Assembly (NCBI RefSeq): GCF_003337565.1 | Contig: NZ_QPJL01000004.1 | Coordinates: forward strand, 1-64,000 | Direction of reading: 5' to 3' | Origin: Paracoccus lutimaris | GTDB lineage: Bacteria; Pseudomonadota; Alphaproteobacteria; Rhodobacterales; Rhodobacteraceae | DNA: 64,000 nt | Part shown: piece by piece, positions 44,882 through 53,969 of the stretch | Layout: every line of letters begins with the position of its first letter | Numbering within the stretch: position 1 is the first letter of the stretch | Position numbers and translations under genes: made by a program | Notes under the pieces: generated by a model | The model's input: the letters and a program-made list of their open reading frames with translations, nothing else | Databases searched by the model: none | Told to the model about the DNA's origin: nothing

Positions 44882-47371
44882 TCAGCCGTCGACGCGGATC
44901 CGGGCGTTGGTCGGATCAAAGGGGCTGTCCTCGGCGACTTCGGCATCCCAGAACTCGCGGAACATGCGGACTTTCAGCTTGGTGCCCGGCGTGGCCAGAT
45001 CGGGACGGACATAGCCCATGCCGATCTGCTTGCCGAAGGCCGCCGACCAGCCGCCCGAGGTCAGACGCCCGACGCGGGTGCCGTCCGCGAACAGCCCCTC
45101 ACGTCCCCATGGATCGGCATCGGCTGGCCCGTCGATCAGCAAAGTCACGCATTTCGAACGAATGCCCTTGTCCAGCATCGCCTGCTTGCCACGGAAATCC
45201 TTGTCCAGATCGACGAAACGGTCCAGCCCGGCCTCAAGCGGGGTCGCGTCCCGACCCAGTTCGGTGCCAAAGGCGCGATAGGATTTTTCCTGACGCAGCC
45301 AGTTCTGCGCCCGCGCCCCGACCAGTTTCAGCCCGTGCTTTTCGCCGGCCTTGATCAGCAGGTCCCAAAGATAGCGGCCGAACTCGATCGGGTAATGCAA
45401 TTCCCAACCCAGTTCGCCGGTATAGGCGACGCGGATGGCGCGGACCGGGCACATGCCCAGCTCGATATTGCGCATCGACAGCCACGGGAAGCGCTTGTTG
45501 CCCAGAGCCGTCGCCGGGTCGGCATCGCGCACGATCTCTTGCAGGATGGCGCGGCTGTTCGGGCCGGCCAGCGCATAGACGCCCCATTGCGTGGTGATGT
45601 CCTGCACGGTGATCGCACCGAATTCGGCCTGCTTGTCCTCGACCAGTTTGCGCAGGTTGTCGCCGTCGTAATCCGCCCATGCCCCGGCCGAGATCAGGTA
45701 ATAGTCATCCTCCGCCAGACGGACGATGGTGTATTCGGTGCGCGTCGTGCCGGTTTCGGTCAGCGCATAGGTCAGGTTGATGCGCCCGACCTTGGGCAGC
45801 TTGTTGGTCGTGAACCAGTCAAGGAACGCGGTCGCGCCCGGCCCCGACACGCGATGCTTGGCGAATGCACTGGCGTCGATCAGACCGGCGGTATTGCGGA
45901 TCGCCTCGGCCTCGGATCTGGCATATTGCCACCAGCCGCCGCGACGGAAGCTGCGGGCGGCGTGATCGTCGAAACCCACGGGCGCATAATAGTTCGGACG
46001 CTCCCAGCCGTTCACCTGCCCCATCTGCGCGCCCGCCGCGATCTGGCGATCATAGGCGGGGGCGGTACGCAGCGGCCGGCAGGCCTCGCGCTCTTCATCG
46101 GGATGGTGCAGCACGAAGACATGCTCATAGCATTCCTCGTTCTTTTTCGCCGCATATTCGGTGGTCATCCAGCCGCCGAAACGGCGGGGATCAAGCGACG
46201 CCATGTCGATCTCGGCCTCGCCCGCCGTCATCATCTGGGCAAGGTAATGGCCGACGCCGCCGGCGGCGGTGATGCCAAAGGAAAAGCCCTCGGCCAGCCA
46301 CATGTTGCGCAGGCCCGGCGCCGGGCCGACCAGCGGGTTGCCGTCGGGCGTGTAGCAGATCGGGCCGTTGAAATCGTCCTTGAGCCCCACGGTTTCCGAG
46401 GTCGGAATCCGGTGGATCATCGACATGTATTCTTCCTCGATCCGCTCCAGATCCAGCGGGAACAGGTCGGCGCGGAAGGATTCCGGCACATCGTAAAGGA
46501 AGCGCGCCGGGGCATTGCGCTCATAGGGGCCAAGGATCCAGCCGCCGCGTTCCTCGCGAACATACCATTTCGCGTCGGCGTCACGCAGGACCGGGTGTTC
46601 GGGGTTGCCGGCCGCGCGCCATGCGACCAGCGCCGGGTCGGGCTCGGTGACGATATACTGATGCTCGACCGGGATCGCGGGGATCTTGATGCCCAGAAGC
46701 CGCGCCGTGCGCTGCGCGTGGTTGCCGGTGGCGGTCACGACATGTTCGGCATGGATGTCGAACACCTCGCCCGAGGGAACGAGGTTGCCGCCCTTTTCCA
46801 CCATGCGTTCACAGGTGACGACCCATTCCGCGCCGGTCCAGCGATAGGCATTGACCTGAATCCGACGCTCGATGGTGGCACCCGCCATGCGCGCGCCCTT
46901 GGCCATGGCCTGGGTCACGTCGGCGGGGTTGATATAGCCGTCGGTGGGGTGAAACAGCGCGCCTTTCAGATCCTCGGTGCGGACCAGCGGCCAGCGCTCC
47001 TTGATCTGGGCGGGCGTCAGGAATTCATGCTCGATGCCGATGGTTTCGGCGGTGGCGGAATAAAGCTGGTATTCGTCCATCCGCGCATCGGTCTGGGCCA
47101 TGCGCAGATTGCCGCAGCGGGTGAAACCAGCGTTCAGCCCGGTCTCGGCCTCAAGCCCGGCATAAAGCTTGACCGAATAGTCATGGATATGGCCGGTCGC
47201 GTAACCCATGTTGAACAAAGGCAAAAGTCCGGCCGCGTGCCAGGTCGAGCCCGCCGTCAGCTCGTCACGTTCGACCAGCATCGTGTCCCAGCCGGCTTTG
47301 GCCAGATGATAGGCGATGCCGCAACCAACGGCGCCGCCGCCCACCACCAGGGCCTTCACATGGGTCTTCAT
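44882..47371 (-). CDS. Dimethylglycine/sarcosine dehydrogenase family flavoprotein (FAD domain plus GcvT)
   Basis: This 829-residue two-part enzyme has an N-terminal DAO fold (VVGGGAVGCGIAYHLAKAG, residues 9-27) and GSTWHAAGL, whose His is the covalent FAD site in dimethylglycine dehydrogenase. A FAO_M linker and a C-terminal aminomethyltransferase-like GcvT part follow (from about residue 440, with GRINLTYALTETG and VRVAYTGELGWELHYP-like phrasing). It should oxidatively remove an N-methyl group and pass it to tetrahydrofolate. Dimethylglycine and sarcosine are both possible substrates. No betaine genes are adjacent. Confidence 0.88.
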   Translation of the reverse strand: MKTHVKALVVGGGAVGCGIAYHLAKAGWDTMLVERDELTAGSTWHAAGLLPLFNMGYATGHIHDYSVKLYAGLEAETGLNAGFTRCGNLRMAQTDARMDEYQLYSATAETIGIEHEFLTPAQIKERWPLVRTEDLKGALFHPTDGYINPADVTQAMAKGARMAGATIERRIQVNAYRWTGAEWVVTCERMVEKGGNLVPSGEVFDIHAEHVVTATGNHAQRTARLLGIKIPAIPVEHQYIVTEPDPALVAWRAAGNPEHPVLRDADAKWYVREERGGWILGPYERNAPARFLYDVPESFRADLFPLDLERIEEEYMSMIHRIPTSETVGLKDDFNGPICYTPDGNPLVGPAPGLRNMWLAEGFSFGITAAGGVGHYLAQMMTAGEAEIDMASLDPRRFGGWMTTEYAAKKNEECYEHVFVLHHPDEEREACRPLRTAPAYDRQIAAGAQMGQVNGWERPNYYAPVGFDDHAARSFRRGGWWQYARSEAEAIRNTAGLIDASAFAKHRVSGPGATAFLDWFTTNKLPKVGRINLTYALTETGTTRTEYTIVRLAEDDYYLISAGAWADYDGDNLRKLVEDKQAEFGAITVQDITTQWGVYALAGPNSRAILQEIVRDADPATALGNKRFPWLSMRNIELGMCPVRAIRVAYTGELGWELHYPIEFGRYLWDLLIKAGEKHGLKLVGARAQNWLRQEKSYRAFGTELGRDATPLEAGLDRFVDLDKDFRGKQAMLDKGIRSKCVTLLIDGPADADPWGREGLFADGTRVGRLTSGGWSAAFGKQIGMGYVRPDLATPGTKLKVRMFREFWDAEVAEDSPFDPTNARIRVDG

Positions 47372-47491
47372 TGGGCCTTCCCTCCTGTCGCACGCGCTTT
47401 TCCCTCTCTGTGCCAGAAGCCGCGCCGCGCCGGATCATGCAGACGACATGAAACGGCACGAAAACGACATCGCCGCAGGAATGCGCAAATC

Positions 47492-48679
47492 TCAGTGATT
47501 CTGCTGGTCAAAATCGGCAAAGCGCGCCAGCCGCGAGAACAGCAGCGATGACAGGATCAGCAGCGCCAGCGCCCCGAAGATAATGGAAAACGCCAGATGT
47601 TCGGCGGCGAAACCGATCAGGCCGGGTGCCAGCAGGATCCCCGAATAGCCCAGCGTCGTCGCCACCGACATGCCGATCCCCGGCGCGATTCCCGGCAGGT
47701 TTCCGGCCGCCGAAAAGGCGATGGGCACCAGGTTCGAGATGCCCAGCCCGGCCAGCCCAAAGCCCAGGATCGCCAGCGCGGGCGTCGGCGCCAGTGCCGC
47801 CAGCCCCAGCCCCAGCGCGCCCACCATCGCGCCGATGCGCAGCGTGCGCACCGCGCCCAGCCGCTGGCGGATGCCGTCACCCATGAAGCGCATCACCGCC
47901 ATGGCGCCGGCGCAGGCGGCAAAGCCAAAGCCCGAAAGCGACAGGCTGGCGCCCAGATCGCGGCGCAGATAGACGGCCGCCCAGTCGATGATCGCGCCCT
48001 CGGGGATCATTGAGCACAGCGACATCAGCCCGATCAGATATGGCAGGGGCGAACGCGGCAGGCGCAGCGGCTCTGCCTTGGCCTGACCCTCGGTCGCGCC
48101 ATCGACCAGAACCCGGGGCAGGACCAGCAGCAGAATCGCGGCAAAGACCAGCGTGACCAGAACGGAGTGACCGATCTCGCCCAGATAATAGAGCGCGACG
48201 CCGCCCGCGCCCGCGCCGGCCAGCCCGCCCAGGCTCCAGAAGCCGTGGCAAGAGGACATGATGGCGCGGCGACGGGCGCGCTCGACCGCGACGGCATTGG
48301 CGTTCATCGCCACATCCATGCCGCCCATGAAGCCGCCAAACAGATAGATTGCAACGGCGACCGACCACAGCCCCGGCATCAGCGAGATCAGCAGCAGCGT
48401 CGGCGTCGCCAGTACGGCGGCCACCTGCACCGCCCGCGCCGAGCCCAGGCGCGTCACCATGGCGCCAAAGATCGGCATCATGCTGACCGCGCCCAGCCCC
48501 AGCACCAGAACCAGAAGCCCGGCCACGCTTTCGCTGATTTGCAGGCGCTGCATCAGCACCGGCAGCTTGGGCGCCCAGCTGCCCATCAGGATACCATTGG
48601 CGATGAACAGCCCCGAGACCGCCCAACGCGCACCGATGACGCCGCTGTCGCGCGGCACCGGACCCGCCGCCTGCGTCAC
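47492..48679 (-). CDS. MFS transporter, YbjJ-like
   Basis: This 395-residue protein has about twelve helices. WAPKLPVLMQRLQISESVAGLLVLVLGLGA, GGMDVAMNANAVAVERARRRAIMSSCHGFWSLGG (residues about 118-151) and a FucP-like pattern place it with YbjJ-type permeases. The start is a GTG overlapping the stop of the upstream dehydrogenase (GTGA), so it is co-translated with it. Hydroxy-acid or sugar-acid transport is a context guess. Confidence 0.82.
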   Translation of the reverse strand: MTQAAGPVPRDSGVIGARWAVSGLFIANGILMGSWAPKLPVLMQRLQISESVAGLLVLVLGLGAVSMMPIFGAMVTRLGSARAVQVAAVLATPTLLLISLMPGLWSVAVAIYLFGGFMGGMDVAMNANAVAVERARRRAIMSSCHGFWSLGGLAGAGAGGVALYYLGEIGHSVLVTLVFAAILLLVLPRVLVDGATEGQAKAEPLRLPRSPLPYLIGLMSLCSMIPEGAIIDWAAVYLRRDLGASLSLSGFGFAACAGAMAVMRFMGDGIRQRLGAVRTLRIGAMVGALGLGLAALAPTPALAILGFGLAGLGISNLVPIAFSAAGNLPGIAPGIGMSVATTLGYSGILLAPGLIGFAAEHLAFSIIFGALALLILSSLLFSRLARFADFDQQNH

Positions 48680-49695
48680 AGCATGCTCGGCAGGACAAGG
48701 TCCGGCGGCGGCAGGCCGTCGGCGAAGGTGCGGATATTGTAGATCACCTTTTCCCCCATCTCGATGCGGCCCTCGATCGTGGCCGAGCCCATATGCGGCA
48801 GCAGGACGACATTGGGCAGGGCGCGCAGGCGCGGATTGATGTCATGCCCGTGTTCAAAGACATCAAGGCCGGCGCCCGCGATCTCGCCCGCGCGCAGCAT
48901 CCGGGTCAGGGCGTTTTCGTCGATGATCTCGCCGCGCGAGGTGTTGATGACCACCGCCGAAGGCTTCAGCAGCTTGAGCCGCCGCGCGTTCAGCAGATGG
49001 AAGGTCGCCGGCGTATGCGGCGCATTGACCGAGACGATGTCCACCCGCGCCAGCATCTGGTCGAGGCTTTCCCACCAGGTCGCGTGCAATTCGTTCTCGA
49101 CCTCGGGGCGCAGGCGGTGGCGGTTGTGGTAATGGACCTTGATGCCGAAGGCGTTGGCGCGCCGCGCCACCGCCTGCCCGATCCGGCCCATGCCCAGAAT
49201 GCCCAGTTGCTTGCCGCCCAGACGTCCGCCCAGATGCGAGATCGGCGACCAGCCCTTCCAGCCGCCGGCCTGCATTTCGGCCATACCCTCGGGGATGCGG
49301 CGGGTGACGGCAAGGATCAGCGCCAGCGTCATGTCGGCCGTGTCCTCGGCCACCACGCCGGGGGTATTGCTGATCAGGATGCCGCGCTGGCGGGCGGCAT
49401 GCACGTCAAGGTGATCGACACCGGCGCCATAGCTGGCGATCAGCTTCAGCTTGCCGCCAAAGGCCGCGGCCTTGGCCAGCATCTCGGCGTCGATGCGGTC
49501 GGTCACCGTCGGCACCAGCACGTCATAGCCGCGCATCGCCTCAAGCAGCGCGTCGCGGTCAAGCTTGTTGTCTTCGGGGTTCAGGGTAACGTCGAAAAGC
49601 TCGGCCATCCGGGCCTCGATTTTCGCGGGCAGCTGCCGGGTCACGAAAACTTTAAGGCGCGGACGGGTCTGATCGGTCACGGGACCAGCGTGCAT
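48676..49695 (-). CDS. D-2-hydroxyacid dehydrogenase (glyoxylate/hydroxypyruvate reductase type)
   Basis: This 339-residue NAD(P)-dependent enzyme has the Rossmann signature LGILGMGRIGQAVARRANAFG. Its catalytic Arg lies in INTSRGEIIDENAL, Glu in LDVFEHGHDINP and His in LLPHMGSAT. GVDHLDVHAARQRGI and the overall pattern suit glyoxylate reductase/D-glycerate dehydrogenase. Substrate choice is not certain. GAGGAG precedes the ATG at 49695. It is coupled to the downstream MFS gene. Confidence 0.9.
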   Translation of the reverse strand: MHAGPVTDQTRPRLKVFVTRQLPAKIEARMAELFDVTLNPEDNKLDRDALLEAMRGYDVLVPTVTDRIDAEMLAKAAAFGGKLKLIASYGAGVDHLDVHAARQRGILISNTPGVVAEDTADMTLALILAVTRRIPEGMAEMQAGGWKGWSPISHLGGRLGGKQLGILGMGRIGQAVARRANAFGIKVHYHNRHRLRPEVENELHATWWESLDQMLARVDIVSVNAPHTPATFHLLNARRLKLLKPSAVVINTSRGEIIDENALTRMLRAGEIAGAGLDVFEHGHDINPRLRALPNVVLLPHMGSATIEGRIEMGEKVIYNIRTFADGLPPPDLVLPSML

Positions 49696-49787
49696 GGTCG
49701 CTCCTCTCTTCCAAAGCCGGGTGGCTTTTGGCAAAGTGCCTCCGATAGGGGGCGGGCACAAGACCCCCGCAATTGCAGGACAGGCAG

Positions 49788-50393
49788 ATGAAGACAGGAC
49801 AGGCTTGGCCGGGTGCCATCGCATTCGCCGTGGCGGCGTCGCTGGCCATGGGCACGGCATCGGCGCAAAGCACCGATCCGGGCGAGAACCTTGACGCCAG
49901 TGGCGTTCCCGAGGTCTCGGCCGATGCGCAGATCAGCCGCCATCAGGACGGCCAGCGCGACCCCAATCGCGGGCCGGTCACCAACCTGCCCCTGCCCCGC
50001 TATGTCAGCCTGAAAGGCAGCGAGGGCAATGCCCGGCGCGGCCCCAGCCTGTCGCATCGCATCGACTGGGTGTTTCGCCATGCCGGCATGCCCTTGCGCG
50101 TCACCGCCGAATTCGGCCATTGGCGCCGGGTCGAGGATCAGGACGGCGCCGGCGGCTGGGTGCATTATTCGCTGCTGTCGGGCGTGCGCACCGCCATCGT
50201 GCAAAAGGACATGCTTGAGCTGATGGCCAAGCCCGAGCCGCGCGCGAATGTGGTGGCGCGGGCCGAGGCCGGGGCGATCGTGCGGCTGCATGAATGCAAT
50301 CCCGACTGGTGCCGCGTTTCGGGCGGTGGCGAAAAGGGCTGGGTGCCCAAGACGACGATCTGGGGCGCGGACCCGGACGAGATCCGCGACTGA
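49788..50393 (+). CDS. Exported SH3-domain protein
   Basis: This 201-residue protein has a signal peptide (MKTGQAWPGAIAFAVAASLAMGTASA) and two SH3b-like repeats: LPLPRYVSLKGSEGNARRGPSLSHRIDWVF and, later, LMAKPEPRANVVARAEAGAIVRLHEC-type phrasing ending in GEKGWVPKTTIWG. Bacterial SH3 domains of this kind bind peptidoglycan or periplasmic partners. It is divergent from the hydroxyacid dehydrogenase gene. No catalytic domain is attached. Confidence 0.82.
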   Translation: MKTGQAWPGAIAFAVAASLAMGTASAQSTDPGENLDASGVPEVSADAQISRHQDGQRDPNRGPVTNLPLPRYVSLKGSEGNARRGPSLSHRIDWVFRHAGMPLRVTAEFGHWRRVEDQDGAGGWVHYSLLSGVRTAIVQKDMLELMAKPEPRANVVARAEAGAIVRLHECNPDWCRVSGGGEKGWVPKTTIWGADPDEIRD

Positions 50394-50431
50394 CCCCCGC
50401 CACACGCGCTGCCCTGCCGCCCGCATCGCGA

Positions 50432-51214
50432 TCAGGCGTCAAGCCGCGCCTTGCGGATCACCACATGGCCCAGTGAAACCCGCATCCATTCAAAGCGCGA
50501 GGCACGCGGCGTTCCGGTCCCGAGGCTGGGATGGGTCATGTCCGCCGCGCCGCATTCGTCGATCAGCTCCTTGACGAAACCGACCATGCCGCGGTCATGG
50601 CCGTGAAACCGCCGCCGGACGAGGTTCCAGCGCATCCAGCCGGTCAGCTTGCGCAGCGGATAGACGGCCCGCACGCCGGCATTGGCATGCATGCGGTCCA
50701 GGATCCGCTCGTGCCAGGACAGGTCGGCGATCTCGGGGCTGAAATGCTTGCCATCGGGATATTCCGGCCAGTAGCCCGTCCCCCAGTCCTCGATGAAATA
50801 GTATCCGCCGGCCTTCAAGTGATGGTCGAACAGGTGCCAGAACGAGATGCGCGCCAGCTGCCCGACATGCGCGGCATCGTCGATGATCACGTCGAAGCCC
50901 TCGGGGGCGCGTTCGGCCGCGACGCGGTCCAGAAGCGCGCGGTCCTGCTGTTCGCCGACATAGCATTCGACCCGGCCGCTGTCGAAGCTGACCGGACAGG
51001 GATTGATGTCCAGCCCGGTGATCCGGGCATGAGGCAGCCACTTTTCCCAGTATTTCAGCGAATCACCGTTTGCCACGCCCAGCTCGAGAAAGTTCAGCGG
51101 ACGGTCGCGCATCGGACCAAGATAGCGCTCGTAATTCGCGAAGTAATGCGCGAGTCCCATCTTGTCGATCGGGATATCCGCGATGGTCTTGATTGAACCG
51201 CTGTCAAACTCCAT
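50432..51214 (-). CDS. Class I SAM-dependent methyltransferase (CmcI/MycE-like)
   Basis: This 260-residue protein has NFLELGVANGDSLKYWEKW as motif I (SAM site), ITGLDINPC as motif II, and IIDDAAHVGQLARISFWHLF, followed by GGYYFIEDWGTGYWP. The conserved Asp/Asp-His set resembles the metal-assisted methyltransferases of the CmcI and macrocin/mycinamicin groups, which methylate sugars. Its substrate is unknown. It may relate to the glycan-type cluster at 57.9-61.4 kb but is 7 kb away. Confidence 0.78.
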   Translation of the reverse strand: MEFDSGSIKTIADIPIDKMGLAHYFANYERYLGPMRDRPLNFLELGVANGDSLKYWEKWLPHARITGLDINPCPVSFDSGRVECYVGEQQDRALLDRVAAERAPEGFDVIIDDAAHVGQLARISFWHLFDHHLKAGGYYFIEDWGTGYWPEYPDGKHFSPEIADLSWHERILDRMHANAGVRAVYPLRKLTGWMRWNLVRRRFHGHDRGMVGFVKELIDECGAADMTHPSLGTGTPRASRFEWMRVSLGHVVIRKARLDA

Positions 51215-51390
51215 CGGTGCCCCCTTCGGTCACTGACGTAATCGCTAAAATATGCGGAGTTCATGAACAAGTTCAGGTTAATTCAGGTCAGAGTCCTCAA
51301 TCAAGCCTTGTGCGACATACCGGACCTGACGGTTTAGTCTGGTTTGGATAGCATCCTTGGCCATCTGGTAGATCATACCACAAAAACAAC

Positions 51391-51412
51391 AGGACCGCCC
51401 GAGGGCGGTCCT
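51391..51412 (-). terminator. Terminator after the lipoprotein gene at 51437
   Basis: AGGACCGCCC (51391-51400) pairs perfectly with GGGCGGTCCT (51403-51412). On the minus strand it is followed by GTTGTTTTTG. Confidence 0.8.
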
Positions 51413-51436
51413 GAAAAATCGTCTGGCGCGGCCCTG

Positions 51437-51886
51437 TCACATGGTCTGGCCAACCAGCGAGTCGGTGCTGGCCGGGGCCTTCATGCACAGGAAATAGGTC
51501 AGCGTCAGCGAATCCTCGGTCACCCGCAGCGTGCCATCGGAGCGGGTCTGCAGGTCGATGACGCGGTTGCCGGCAGAGCCGGAATCGCCTTCGCAGGACA
51601 GGGTCACGCGGGTCTGGCTGGGCTGGCGCTCGGACCTGACCACGGTGCAGTTTTCCCGCGGAAACAGGAACTTGCGCCCGTCGACCACCAGCGATTTGTC
51701 GCTGGCCGCCTGCCCGCATTCCGAACGCAGCAGGTTATAGACGCCATTCAGCGCGTTGTCCTGCGCCATCGGCCCGGGGGTATTCTGGGGCACGAGCGGC
51801 GCGGTCAGCGTCTCGACCGCGCTACAGGCGGCAATGGCAAGGACGGTCGTGGCGGCAAGGGCAAGAACAGGTCTGGTTGCGGTCAT
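51437..51886 (-). CDS. Putative lipoprotein
   Basis: This 149-residue protein has a lipobox near residue 21 (VLAIAACS). The mature part has four further Cys. A region LNGVYNLLRSECGQAASDKSLVVDGRKFLFPRENC is followed by beta-rich RVTLSCEGDSGSAGNRVIDL. No family was recognised with confidence. It precedes the M3 peptidase stop by 17 bases on the same strand, but the two may be independent because the peptidase is upstream. Confidence 0.7.
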   Translation of the reverse strand: MTATRPVLALAATTVLAIAACSAVETLTAPLVPQNTPGPMAQDNALNGVYNLLRSECGQAASDKSLVVDGRKFLFPRENCTVVRSERQPSQTRVTLSCEGDSGSAGNRVIDLQTRSDGTLRVTEDSLTLTYFLCMKAPASTDSLVGQTM

Positions 51887-51902
51887 TTCGATCTCCCTCT
51901 GG

Positions 51903-53939
51903 TCATGAAGCCTCGGCCAACAGGCCGCGTCCTTTCAACAACGCGTGAACACCGGGCTTTCGTTCCCTGAATTTCAGCCAAAGTTCATCCGCAGGCAGAG
52001 AATCGCCTTTCGACAGGATCCATTCCTCAAGCCGGGCGGCGGTTTCGGGGTCAAAGGCATCGCCCTTTTCCATGAAAGCCTCGAAGGCGTCGGCATCCAT
52101 GACCTCGGACCACATGTAGCTGTAATAGCCCGAGGAATAGCCGTCGCCCGAAAACACATGCGCGAAATGCGGCGTGGCATGGCGCATGGGAACGGCCGCC
52201 GGCGCACCCAGTTCCGCCAGCACCTCGGCCTGCCGCGCCATCGGGTCGGCGGGCGGCTCGCCGCGGTGAAAGGCCAGATCGACCAGCGCGCTTTCCAGAT
52301 ATTCGGTGGTGGCAAAGCCCTGCCCGGCATTGCTGGCCGCCAGAATCCGGTCGCGCAGCGCGGCGGGCATGGCCGCGCCGGTTTCCGCATGGCGGGCATG
52401 GCGGTCCAGCACCTCGGGCTGGTCCAGCCAATGCTCGAAAAGCTGGCTGGGCAGCTCGACGAAATCGCGCGCCACCGAGGTCCCCGAGATCGAGGGCCAG
52501 GTCACATCCGACAGGATATTGTGCAGCGCATGGCCGAACTCGTGAAAGAGCGTGCGCGCATCGTCCCATGACAGAAAGCTGGGCGCGCCCTTTTCCTCGG
52601 GCGGGGTGAAGTTGCAGACATTGATGACGATGGGGCGTTGGCCCGCGCCGATCCTGTGCTGGGATTGCAGGGTCGAACACCACGCCCCCGACCGCTTGCT
52701 GGGCCGGGCATAGTAATCGCCCAGAAACACGGCAAGGCGCTGACCGTCGCGGGTCACCTCCCATGCGCGGGTCTCGGGCGACCAGAGCGCGGCGTCGAAT
52801 TCACGCATCTCCAGCCCGAAAAGCCGGTTGGCGGTGTCGAAAACCGCACCGATCATCGCCTCGAGGGTCAGGTAGGGCTTGACTTCCGCCTCATCCAGAT
52901 CGTGTTCGGCCTTGCGCTGGCGTTCGGCGTAATAGCGCCAGTCCCAGGGCTCCAGCGCGCCGTTCACGCCGTCCTCGTGCAGCATTTCGGTCAGCCGCGC
53001 GGCATCCTGATCGGCGCGGGCTTTCGCATAGGTCCAGACCTCAGAGAGCAGCGCCTCGACATTTTCGGCATTGCCGGCCACTTCCGGCTCCAGCTTGTAG
53101 CTAGCGAAGTCCGCATAGCCCAGAAGCTGCGCGCGTTCATGACGCAGGCGCAAAATCTCGGCGGCGATGGGGCGGTTGTCGGTTTTCGCGCCCCCCGCAC
53201 CCGAGCCATCCCCCCGCGCCGTCCAGGCCCGCCACGCGGTTTCGCGCAAGGCCCGGTCCTCGGCATATTCCAGGAACGGCACGATCAACGAGCGGTTCAG
53301 CGTCACGATCTGCCCCGAAAGCCCGCGCTCGCGCGCCGCCGCCCGCATGGAGCGGATCAGCCAGTCGGGCAATCCCGCCAGCTGGTCATCGGCAATGGCC
53401 ATGGTAAAGTCGCGCTCATCCGTCAGCACGTTCTGCGCGAAATCGGTCGACAGCACCGCAAGGCGTTCGCGGATCGCGGCCATGCGGTCGCGAGCCTCGC
53501 CGGTCAGACCGGCGCCGGCGCGGCGCAGCCCGCGCAGGGTCAGCTCGGTCAGGCGCCGATCCTGGGGGGCGAGTTCGTCCATGTCCTGCATGATCGCCTC
53601 GACCCGATCAAACAGCCGCGGGTCCATGCTGACCTTGCTGCCATGGGCAGCCAGGCGCGGGGCGATCTGGCGCTGCAACTCTTCGCGCGCGGGGGTCGAA
53701 TCGACGCCGGTCAGGGTGAAGAAGATCGCGCATAGCCGGTTCAGCGGGTCCTCGGCGGTTTCCAGCGCGGCGACGGTATTTTCAAAGCTGGGCGGTTCGG
53801 GGTTGGCGGCGATGGCCTCGACCGCGTCCTCGGCCTGCTTCAGGCAGGTGTCAAAGGCCGGGGCGAAATCGGTGTCACGGATCAGGTCAAATCGCGGCAG
53901 TCCCAGCGGACCGGTCCATTGGATGAGTTCGGGGTTCAT
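51903..53939 (-). CDS. M3 family oligopeptidase (Dcp/OpdA type)
   Basis: This 678-residue zinc metallopeptidase degrades short peptides in the cytoplasm. The zinc site is LFHEFGHALHNILSD (HExxH), with the third ligand Glu about 25 residues on, in FVELPSQLFEHW. The substrate-binding loop GYSSGYYSYMWSEVMDADAFEAF is near the C terminus. The length is typical for Dcp/oligopeptidase A. There is no signal peptide. It starts 30 bases after the ThiF-like gene stop, on the same strand. Confidence 0.93.
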   Translation of the reverse strand: MNPELIQWTGPLGLPRFDLIRDTDFAPAFDTCLKQAEDAVEAIAANPEPPSFENTVAALETAEDPLNRLCAIFFTLTGVDSTPAREELQRQIAPRLAAHGSKVSMDPRLFDRVEAIMQDMDELAPQDRRLTELTLRGLRRAGAGLTGEARDRMAAIRERLAVLSTDFAQNVLTDERDFTMAIADDQLAGLPDWLIRSMRAAARERGLSGQIVTLNRSLIVPFLEYAEDRALRETAWRAWTARGDGSGAGGAKTDNRPIAAEILRLRHERAQLLGYADFASYKLEPEVAGNAENVEALLSEVWTYAKARADQDAARLTEMLHEDGVNGALEPWDWRYYAERQRKAEHDLDEAEVKPYLTLEAMIGAVFDTANRLFGLEMREFDAALWSPETRAWEVTRDGQRLAVFLGDYYARPSKRSGAWCSTLQSQHRIGAGQRPIVINVCNFTPPEEKGAPSFLSWDDARTLFHEFGHALHNILSDVTWPSISGTSVARDFVELPSQLFEHWLDQPEVLDRHARHAETGAAMPAALRDRILAASNAGQGFATTEYLESALVDLAFHRGEPPADPMARQAEVLAELGAPAAVPMRHATPHFAHVFSGDGYSSGYYSYMWSEVMDADAFEAFMEKGDAFDPETAARLEEWILSKGDSLPADELWLKFRERKPGVHALLKGRGLLAEAS

Positions 53940-53969
53940 GCGGCATCCTTTCGGTTGTCCGCGAGTCTT